Assembly: GCA_016937175.1 (NCBI GenBank)
Contig: JAFGWL010000011.1
Coordinates: 1 to 57,184, forward strand
Reading direction: 5' to 3'
Length of the DNA stretch: 57,184 nt
From: Candidatus Mcinerneyibacteriota bacterium
GTDB lineage: Bacteria > Macinerneyibacteriota > Macinerneyibacteria > Macinerneyibacteriales > DSCS01
The notes below the pieces were generated by a model, which was given only the letters and a program-made list of their open reading frames with translations, was not told the DNA's origin and did not search any database. This document shows positions 44,506-51,144 of the stretch, in pieces (position 1 is the first letter of the stretch; every line of letters begins with the position of its first letter). The position numbers were made by a program, and so were the translations under genes.

Positions 44506-45313
44506 ATCCGCTGCCATCTTCAGATTGATCCGTCCCCTGAATCTGGGGATCATCTTCCTTTCCTTTCTCCTGGCCTTTCATCTGGCTGAAGGGCCTCTTT
44601 TAAACAGAGACTTCATACTGATCGCTGCGTGGCTTTTTCTGGCCGCTGCGGGGTATGTCTTCAATGACATCAGCGACAAAGAGGCCGATCAAGTGAACCG
44701 TCCCGAGCGTCCCCTTCCCGGGGGATTTCCGCCCCGGGAGGCCATGCGCCTTTTGATCATTCTCGCTTCGGCGGCTTTTCTCCTGGCTTTGTTTCTTCCT
44801 TTTCCCCTCCTTCTTTTGACCCTGCTTGTGGGCTCTCTTCTGTATCTCTACAGCCGTTTGCCTGCTAAAGGCCCTTTTCTCGGAAATGTAGCCGTTGCTC
44901 TGGCCACAGCTTCTCCTTTCCTTTCTGTGATCCTGTCCCGGGGATACACTCCGCTTCTGGGGCTTGCTTTTCTCTTCTCCTTTATCATCATATGGATGCG
45001 GGAGATCGCCAAGGATTTTGAGGATATGGACGGAGACCGGAGAGCCGGGCGGAGGACTCTTCCCTTGACAGCCGGGCGGAAGCGAGGGTTTCTCGTTCTT
45101 TGGGTGTTGACTTTCATTTTAGCGGGATTTACAATGTGGGGGAGTCTCACAGTACGGGAGACAGGAGTTTATGCCCTTGTGATCATGGGCGGGGTCAATC
45201 TCTGCAATGCCGGGGGGCTGATCTCCATGAGAAGGGGGCTGTACCGGAGAGCGTCGCTGGTTTATAAATTATCCATTCTCTTGGGGATGGGAGGATTATG
45301 GCTGTCCGTATAG
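44483..45313 (+). CDS. UbiA prenyltransferase, DGGGP synthase-like
   Basis: 276 residues from TTG 44483 (GGGGGAGG upstream, inside dut). About eight membrane helices and both aspartate-rich motifs: NDISDKEADQVNRPERPLP (NDxxDxxxDxxNxPxRP; about 53-71) and DFEDMDGDRRAGRRTLP. The family attaches isoprenoid chains to acceptors. The GGGP synthase, GGR and ferredoxin genes next door make (S)-2,3-di-O-geranylgeranylglyceryl phosphate synthase, adding the second chain, the best guess. Quinone or haem prenylation is the main alternative. Confidence 0.8.
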   Translation: MGTPGRNRSAAIFRLIRPLNLGIIFLSFLLAFHLAEGPLLNRDFILIAAWLFLAAAGYVFNDISDKEADQVNRPERPLPGGFPPREAMRLLIILASAAFLLALFLPFPLLLLTLLVGSLLYLYSRLPAKGPFLGNVAVALATASPFLSVILSRGYTPLLGLAFLFSFIIIWMREIAKDFEDMDGDRRAGRRTLPLTAGRKRGFLVLWVLTFILAGFTMWGSLTVRETGVYALVIMGGVNLCNAGGLISMRRGLYRRASLVYKLSILLGMGGLWLSV

Positions 45314-45504
45314 ATTATGGGAGATGTATTTCCTGCGGGGGATGTGTGGCTCTCTGTCCCCGGGGAGCACTTCAGATGAAGTCTTTTCACCTGACTCTGG
45401 TTTCTGAACGCTGCAATGATTGCCGTTTTTGTGTCAATGCCTGTCCCGTAGGCGCCCTCTGGCCCGGTATTCCTGACTATGGGGAGGATTATGAGACATT
45501 TTGA
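45298..45504 (+). CDS. 2[4Fe-4S] ferredoxin
   Basis: 68 residues. Two cluster motifs: CISCGGCVALCP (first at about residues 8-19) and CNDCRFCVNACP (about 37-48). It transfers low-potential electrons. It overlaps the UbiA gene by 16 nt and the reductase gene by 14-26 nt. Archaeal geranylgeranyl reductases can use a ferredoxin, so it is probably the electron donor for the next enzyme. ATG 45298 follows GGGAGGA. Confidence 0.92.
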   Translation: MAVRIDYGRCISCGGCVALCPRGALQMKSFHLTLVSERCNDCRFCVNACPVGALWPGIPDYGEDYETF

Positions 45505-46657
45505 TGTTCTGGTCGCCGGTGCAGGCCCTGCAGGTTCTCAGGCGGCGCGGGTCATTGCTGAAAAGGGGTTTTCTGTCGCATTGCTGGAAAAGCGCCAGGA
45601 AGTGGGAAGCCCTGTCCGTTGCGCCGAAGGGGTCAGTGAAAAGTGGCTTTTGAAACATACAGGGGTGGAAGAACCCTGGATCGAGGCTGAAGTCAGAGGC
45701 GCTCTTTTACGTGCCCCTGACGGAACCAAAGCTGTGATGCATTATTCAGAAAAGGGTTATATCCTCGACCGGGCCCGGTTTGACAGAGACCTGGCCTGGA
45801 AAGCTGCCGACTGCGGGGCCTTTCTTCTGACCCGTGCAGCGGTGACGAAGGTCCTTCCCTATGAAGAGTTCTTTATTGTCCGCACAGACCATCCTCTTCA
45901 TCAGGAGATCAGGGCTACACTTTTGATCCTGGCAGATGGGATCGAGTCCCGGCTGGCTGCTCAGCTTGGAGTCAGGACGACACTGGCGCCGTCCGACATT
46001 GAGATGTGCCTTCAATACACCTTAGAGGGGGCTCCGCATGAGGAGGGGATGATCGAGATGGCCGGGGGGAATGAGATCGCTCCCGGAGGATATGCATGGA
46101 TCTTTCCCAAAGGAGGAAACCGGGCCAATGTGGGCCTGGGGCTTTTGGGAAGCCGTTCCCGGGCGGGATTCAACGCACGTTTTTATCTGGACCGTTTTGT
46201 GGCAGGACGTTTCCCGGATGCTTCAGTGATAAGGACTGTAGCAGGAGCCGTCTCTGCATCAGAACCCCTTGAAGAGGTCTGCGGAGAAGGCTTTATGATC
46301 GCCGGGGATGCCGCCAGATTGGCGAACCCCCTTACCGGCGCCGGTATCGGCAATGCCCTGGAGTCGGGGGCTTTGGCAGGAGAGACAGCTGTACAAGCCC
46401 TGAAAGCCGGAAAGAGAGACCGGGACTCCCTCGAACCCTACAAACAGAAGCTCATGCGTTCCATCGGGAACACATCCAAAAAGTTTTATCGGATCAAAGA
46501 GCCATTTGTCAAGTTTACGGATGAAGATATCAATAATATGATCAGAATCGTATCCAAGATCGATCCCAGCCGGGTGACCGTAGCCGGGATCCTGGAAGCC
46601 GCGTTCAAGGAGAACAAGGCGGTCCTTGCTCTCATCAGAAAGGCTTTTTTTTCATGA
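45491..46657 (+). CDS. geranylgeranyl reductase-family flavoprotein
   Basis: 388 residues from ATG 45491; ATG 45479 (four residues longer) lacks a binding site. FAD motif VAGAGPAGSQAARVIAEKG, then GSPVRCAEGVS (PxxC-type active-site segment), APGGYAWIFPKGGNRANVGL (YxWxFPKG) and FMIAGDAARLANPLTGAGIG. This is the archaeal-lipid/chlorophyll GGR family, which saturates polyprenyl double bonds. In context it would hydrogenate the chains of the ether lipid. ATG 46654 of the next gene overlaps its stop. Confidence 0.88.
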   Translation: MRHFDVLVAGAGPAGSQAARVIAEKGFSVALLEKRQEVGSPVRCAEGVSEKWLLKHTGVEEPWIEAEVRGALLRAPDGTKAVMHYSEKGYILDRARFDRDLAWKAADCGAFLLTRAAVTKVLPYEEFFIVRTDHPLHQEIRATLLILADGIESRLAAQLGVRTTLAPSDIEMCLQYTLEGAPHEEGMIEMAGGNEIAPGGYAWIFPKGGNRANVGLGLLGSRSRAGFNARFYLDRFVAGRFPDASVIRTVAGAVSASEPLEEVCGEGFMIAGDAARLANPLTGAGIGNALESGALAGETAVQALKAGKRDRDSLEPYKQKLMRSIGNTSKKFYRIKEPFVKFTDEDINNMIRIVSKIDPSRVTVAGILEAAFKENKAVLALIRKAFFS

Positions 46658-47394
46658 GCACCCTGGAAAGAAGAGTGAAAGAAGCCCGGAAAGAGAAGAG
46701 AAAGCTCCTGTGGGTTCTTATGGACCCGGACAAGCAGGAGCCGGAGAAAGCCGGGGAGTTTGCCTGTACCTGCGAGAAAGAGGGCGTCGACCTCATCCTT
46801 GTGGGAACGAGCCTGATGATGGAAGAACGTTTCCATGAGACGATCCGGGTGCTTAAGGATTTAGCCTCTCTTCCGGTCTATATCTTTCCAGCCTCTTCAC
46901 AGCAAGTCTCCCGTGATGCCGACGGGATCCTGTTTCTCAGCCTGGTCAGCGGACGTAATCCCCAGTTTCTCATAGAAGAGCATGTGAGAGCTGCCCCTCT
47001 GATACGAAAAGCCGGCCTGGACGCTGTCCCTACCGCCTACCTTCTCATCGATTCCGGAAAAGTGACTGCGGTCCATTACATGAGCCACACCTTACCTCTT
47101 CCCCGGGACAAGGAGGATATCATCGCTGCCCATGCCATGGCGGCAGAAATGCTGGGAATGAAGATGATCTATCTGGAGGGGGGGAGCGGGGCCCGTGAGG
47201 CTGTCCCCGGAGCTCTTATTAAAGCTGTCCGCAGCAGCGTGGAGATACCGGTGATCTGTGGAGGGGGGATCGATACTCCGGAAAAAGCCCGTCTGGCGGT
47301 TGAAGCCGGAGCCGATATAATCGTAGTAGGAACGGCCTTTGAACGGGATAATAGGGCGGGTCACATTCAGGCCTTCAGGGAAGCTTTGGGATGA
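46654..47394 (+). CDS. geranylgeranylglyceryl-phosphate synthase
   Basis: 246 residues, a TIM-barrel of the GGGPS/PcrB family. LLWVLMDPDKQEPEKA binds the glycerol phosphate region; YLEGGSGAREAV and IPVICGGGIDTPEKARLAVE then ADIIVVGTAFE are the diagnostic C-terminal motifs, closest in pattern to group II GGGPS. It joins sn-glycerol-1-phosphate to a polyprenyl diphosphate, the step that sets archaeal lipid stereochemistry. The chain length cannot be read here. Overlaps the GGR gene and the GT2 gene by 4 nt each. Confidence 0.9.
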   Translation: MSTLERRVKEARKEKRKLLWVLMDPDKQEPEKAGEFACTCEKEGVDLILVGTSLMMEERFHETIRVLKDLASLPVYIFPASSQQVSRDADGILFLSLVSGRNPQFLIEEHVRAAPLIRKAGLDAVPTAYLLIDSGKVTAVHYMSHTLPLPRDKEDIIAAHAMAAEMLGMKMIYLEGGSGAREAVPGALIKAVRSSVEIPVICGGGIDTPEKARLAVEAGADIIVVGTAFERDNRAGHIQAFREALG

Positions 47395-48476
47395 ATATAA
47401 TCCTTGTCGCCGGAGGTGTCCTTCTTTTTTTTTATCTTAGCGCTCTGCTTTTTCTTGCAGCAGGGGTTGTGATCAACAGGCGGAATACAAAAAAAACAGC
47501 TTCTCCTCCTGGTCTTTCTCTCATTGTCTGTGCCCGGAATGAAGAAGAACATCTTCCCGCACTCCTCCGGGCTCTCAAGGAACAGACTTTTCCCTTTGAA
47601 CCCATCTTCGTAGATGACAGGTCCACAGACGGGACAAGGAGACTTATGGAGGGTTACCCCGGAGCCGTGGTTATCTCCCTTAAAGAGGAGGAGGGAGTTT
47701 TTCAGGGAAAGAAAAGAGCCCTGGCCCGGGGCATTGAAACTGCAGGTGGAGATGTCCTTCTGCTCACGGATGCTGACTGTATCCCCCTTCCCGGATGGGC
47801 TGAAGGCATAGCTTCTCTCTTTTCAAAGGAGACGGGGCTGGTTGCCGGAGGAGCCCTCTATAGGGAAGAGAAGTGGTATCACCGGCTTATGAACCTGGAG
47901 ATGCTGGCTTTAGCTGCCTGTTCAGAAGGAGCTCTGGGATGGCAGGCTCCTCTTCTTGCCACCGGGAATAACCTGGCTTACCGCAGGGATCTCTTCTTTA
48001 AAGCCGGCGGTTTTCAGGGACTCGAGGAAATCGAGACGGGCGACGACGACCTGATGATCCAGCGGTTGGGAAAAGAGGGTGGGGGGCGTTTCTCCTTTGC
48101 CTGGCAACCCGAACTGTTCGTGAGGACGAAGGCCCAGCCCTCACTGCGCGCTTTCATCCATCAGCGGGCCCGATGGGCCTCGGGGGTGTTTCACTGGGGC
48201 CTCTCCGTCCGGCTGGCTCTCGGAGCGGTCTACCTTCTCTATCTTCTCTATTTGATGTCTCCTCTGGGTTTATTGATTCCGGGCCTTGGAACGACTATAA
48301 TAACAGGATGGGGTGTGAGTGCCTGTATAGAACTTCTTTTTCTTGCCCTTGCCCTGAAGGGTTACGGAAAGCTTTCCGCCCTTGTCTGGTATCTTCCGGC
48401 GCGGCTGCTCTTTGTCCCCTATCTCCTGGTTATGCCTCTCTGGGCGTGGGCGGGGGGTTACCGGTGGAAAGAGTGA
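47391..48476 (+). CDS. membrane glycosyltransferase, GT2 (first)
   Basis: 361 residues. N-terminal membrane helix (about 4-27), GT-A domain LSLIVCARNEEEHLPALLRA, FVDDRSTDGT, LLTDADC (DxD), TGDDDLMIQRL and FIHQRARWASG (QxxRW), then three or four C-terminal helices. The QxxRW motif marks membrane GT2/GT21 enzymes working at the lipid interface. Probably adds sugar to a lipid acceptor; here the nearest candidate is the ether lipid. Starts 4 nt inside the GGGPS gene. Confidence 0.88.
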   Translation: MNIILVAGGVLLFFYLSALLFLAAGVVINRRNTKKTASPPGLSLIVCARNEEEHLPALLRALKEQTFPFEPIFVDDRSTDGTRRLMEGYPGAVVISLKEEEGVFQGKKRALARGIETAGGDVLLLTDADCIPLPGWAEGIASLFSKETGLVAGGALYREEKWYHRLMNLEMLALAACSEGALGWQAPLLATGNNLAYRRDLFFKAGGFQGLEEIETGDDDLMIQRLGKEGGGRFSFAWQPELFVRTKAQPSLRAFIHQRARWASGVFHWGLSVRLALGAVYLLYLLYLMSPLGLLIPGLGTTIITGWGVSACIELLFLALALKGYGKLSALVWYLPARLLFVPYLLVMPLWAWAGGYRWKE

Positions 48477-48498
48477 CGGGAGAGAGGAGGCCGAAAGA

Positions 48499-49506
48499 AT
48501 GATATTTCTCTCTTTTCTCTACTTCTTTGTCTTTCTTGTCCTGGCCTTGGCTGTCAAAGCCTATCCTGTGAAACGCCGCCACCAGAACCTCTTTTTTTCT
48601 GTTATCGTCCCTTTTCGCAATGAGAAGCGCTACCTTGAGACCCTTTTGGATTCTCTGAAAAAACAGAGCCATCGTATGCGGGAGTTTATCTTTGTCAATG
48701 ACCATTCGGAAGACGGGGGTGATGAGCTTCTTTCAGGGGAGGAGCTGACCCTTCTCCATCTTTATGACGAATACGGCAAGCTGGCGGCTTTGGCCAAAGG
48801 GAGCCGTGTGGCCAACGGAGAGTATCTCGTTTTCTGCGATGCCGATTGTAAGCCCCGGTGGAACTGGCTTGAGACCCTCAACAAAAGAGTCCATGACGAT
48901 GCCGTCCTTTTTGCGGGTTTTATTGAGATCGAGGGGAGCCCTTTTTTTACCCTGGATATGTTCATGCTTATCGGCATCGCTGCGGGCCTGGATTTTTTCA
49001 GGATCCCCTCAAGTTGTGCCGGAGGGAATATCGTGGTCCGACGGGAAATCTATGAGGCCTTCCTGGATGAAGTAGACGGGGAGAATTCCCTCACAGAAGA
49101 TACCCTGCTGCTTCACACCATCCATAAGAAGGGATGGGGGGATTCATTTTTCTTTTTTGACCCGGACACGGTGATCAAGACCCGAGGCTATGCTACGGCC
49201 GGCGAGTTTGTCCGGCAGCGGATCCGGTGGCTCAAGGGAGGATACCGCCTGGATCTCCGCCTTTTTGTCTTTCTTTCCTTTATCTTTGTCTCTCACCTTC
49301 TTTTTCTGCTGCATCCCCTCTATCTGATCCCGGCAGCAGCGGGACAGTTTATTTTTTTGAGGACTCTGCTTAAACGGTTTCACCGGAGAAAGCTTCTCTA
49401 TCTCTTTCCCTTTTACTTCTTCTTCCATGTCATCTATACCATAGTTTCAGGAATCCTCTTTCTCTTCCTTTCGGGCGAAGTCGAATGGAAGGGACGTAAA
49501 TACTGA
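48499..49506 (+). CDS. membrane glycosyltransferase, GT2 (second)
   Basis: 335 residues from ATG 48499 (AGGAGG at 48485-48490); a start at 48382 would overlap the first GT by 95 nt and is rejected. It has an N-terminal helix, FSVIVPFRNEKRYLETLLDS, FVNDHSEDGG, FCDADCKPRW (DxD), LTEDTLLLHTI, VRQRIRWLKGG (QxxRW) and C-terminal helices. Same architecture as its neighbour but only distantly similar in sequence, so it likely adds a different sugar or linkage. Confidence 0.87.
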   Translation: MIFLSFLYFFVFLVLALAVKAYPVKRRHQNLFFSVIVPFRNEKRYLETLLDSLKKQSHRMREFIFVNDHSEDGGDELLSGEELTLLHLYDEYGKLAALAKGSRVANGEYLVFCDADCKPRWNWLETLNKRVHDDAVLFAGFIEIEGSPFFTLDMFMLIGIAAGLDFFRIPSSCAGGNIVVRREIYEAFLDEVDGENSLTEDTLLLHTIHKKGWGDSFFFFDPDTVIKTRGYATAGEFVRQRIRWLKGGYRLDLRLFVFLSFIFVSHLLFLLHPLYLIPAAAGQFIFLRTLLKRFHRRKLLYLFPFYFFFHVIYTIVSGILFLFLSGEVEWKGRKY

Positions 49507-49516
49507 AAGGAGATCA

Positions 49517-50164
49517 ATGGATCCTGCCATGATCATAACCCTCGGGGTTGCTGTCTATCTGGGATGGTCCTGGGCACTCACGCTGAAGAAAAAGAAATGC
49601 GCTTCTCTCTATTACAGGCCGCAGTCCGGGTTCGTCACCATTACCATCGACGATGTCCCCTCTGAATCCCTTGATGAGATACTGGAGTTGCTGGCCCGTT
49701 TCGGAGTCCGCGCCTTATTTTTCGTGAACGGATCCCGCTGCCGTCCTGACGGAGCCGGCGTCAAAGAGATCCTTGCTGCAGGACACACGGTGGGGAACCA
49801 CTCCTTCAGCCACTACTTCTTCTATCCGGTCTCAACCCGTGTGATCATCAACGACCTGGAACGCAATGAAGACCTGCTGGCATCCTTCGGAGTCTCCAGC
49901 CCCCCTGTCAGAACACCGCACGGTTATCATACCTGTTCCCTTGTGCGCTATCTTCATAAGAAAAAGACGCCCTTTTGTCCCTGGGATTTTATGCTCTGGG
50001 ATTTTCTCCCTCTTCCCCAGTGGGCATTAAGACGAAGCCTTGTCAGATTTATCCGGAAAGGGGGAGGGGTCTTATGCATGCATGCCCGGAAGCGTTCAGT
50101 CAAGGTGCTTGCCTTTCTCCTGGATATGCTTTATCCTGAGATGAAGGAGGATGACCAGCAATGA
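49517..50164 (+). CDS. polysaccharide-deacetylase-fold protein
   Basis: 215 residues. An N-terminal helix (about 5-21) is a signal anchor. The NodB-fold motifs are FVTITIDDVPSESLDEIL (motif 1, the DD pair), GNHSFSHYFF (HSxxH, motif 2), RTPHGYHT and VLCMHARKRSV (C-terminal His). The enzymes remove acetyl groups from N-acetyl sugars. With the two GTs it may deacetylate the sugar head group. Overlaps the next gene by 4 nt; AAAGGAG precedes the ATG. Confidence 0.87.
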   Translation: MDPAMIITLGVAVYLGWSWALTLKKKKCASLYYRPQSGFVTITIDDVPSESLDEILELLARFGVRALFFVNGSRCRPDGAGVKEILAAGHTVGNHSFSHYFFYPVSTRVIINDLERNEDLLASFGVSSPPVRTPHGYHTCSLVRYLHKKKTPFCPWDFMLWDFLPLPQWALRRSLVRFIRKGGGVLCMHARKRSVKVLAFLLDMLYPEMKEDDQQ

Positions 50165-50517
50165 AGACCGGTTCGCTCTATGCCATCCCCTATAAAGGGG
50201 GCTATCTGGCTTTTAAAGTCTTTGCCGTGACACTTACAGATGAGGCCTCCATCATCCATATCACACTCTACGCTGCGCTGTTCGACAGTCCTGAGGAAGT
50301 GGCGGTGACCCGTGAGACACCTCTTTTCCTGGCTCATCTTCCCATACGGGAGGAATTTCTGGCTCCTCACGCCACCCTCGTCTCTGAGGGGGATGTCTAT
50401 TCTGACGAGGAGCAGATCTATAAAAACTGGCTGGCCGAATGGAACGAAGGCCTGGCTTCTATCTGCTCTATCCCCCTGGGAGCCCTGCTTGATGAATTGA
50501 TCTCTGCGAAAGGGTAA
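50161..50517 (+). CDS. hypothetical protein of the lipid cluster
   Basis: 118 residues, unknown. No signal peptide or membrane helix; mixed alpha/beta character (LYAIPYKGGYLAFKVFAVTL, IHITLYAALFDSPEEVAV, ending IPLGALLDELISAKG). It begins 4 nt inside the deacetylase gene and ends 9 nt before the DedA gene, so it belongs to the operon. Nothing in the sequence allows a function. Confidence 0.7.
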   Translation: MKTGSLYAIPYKGGYLAFKVFAVTLTDEASIIHITLYAALFDSPEEVAVTRETPLFLAHLPIREEFLAPHATLVSEGDVYSDEEQIYKNWLAEWNEGLASICSIPLGALLDELISAKG

Positions 50518-50526
50518 GCTCTCTGA

Positions 50527-51144
50527 ATGGAACTGCTGCTTCTGAAACTGATAGCCATCATCGGGTCTGTCTCCTATCTGGGGCTCTTTATTTTTATTGC
50601 CTTTTTTTCATTCCTGGCGGTCTCTTCGGAATTTGTCCTCATCGGGACAGGTGTTTTGGTCTCCCGGGATATCATCCACCTCTTTCCGTCGATACTTGTG
50701 GCTTATGCTGCTGTCATCGCCGCAGACCTTCTGGCCTATTTCATCGGTTGGGGGATGCACCACGGTTTGAAGAGGATCTCTTTTTTGAAGAAAGTGCTTA
50801 ATCAGGATAGCCTCTATTTCGGCCGCCTCTGGTTCAACCGTTACGGGGTGATGTCCATTCCCGTGGCCCGGTTCATTATGGGCATCCGCTTTCAGACCTT
50901 TGTCTTTGCCGGGATCATGCGCATGGATCTCCGAAAATTTCTCCTTTATGATTCCCTGGCAAATCTCCTTTTTACCCCTCTTCTGGTCTTTCTGGGATAT
51001 AAGATGGGAGATAAGATCGTGGCGCTTCTTTCCGGATTCAAAACTCATCCCGTCATCGGGATAGCGGCGATGATCCTGTTCATTGTGGGATTTCCCCTGG
51101 CGTCAAAAATGCTTCGTAAGAAGACCTTTAAACAGGATCAATAG
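50527..51144 (+). CDS. DedA/VTT-family membrane protein
   Basis: 205 residues with about five to six hydrophobic segments. The DedA pattern includes AADLLAYFIGWGMHHGLKR, PVARFIMGIRFQTFVFAGIM and RKFLLYDSLANLLF. DedA proteins include undecaprenyl-phosphate and phospholipid flippases or scramblases. At the end of this operon a lipid-flipping role fits. The start lacks a close Shine-Dalgarno site. The last 7 bases overlap the convergent gene. Confidence 0.82.
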   Translation: MELLLLKLIAIIGSVSYLGLFIFIAFFSFLAVSSEFVLIGTGVLVSRDIIHLFPSILVAYAAVIAADLLAYFIGWGMHHGLKRISFLKKVLNQDSLYFGRLWFNRYGVMSIPVARFIMGIRFQTFVFAGIMRMDLRKFLLYDSLANLLFTPLLVFLGYKMGDKIVALLSGFKTHPVIGIAAMILFIVGFPLASKMLRKKTFKQDQ

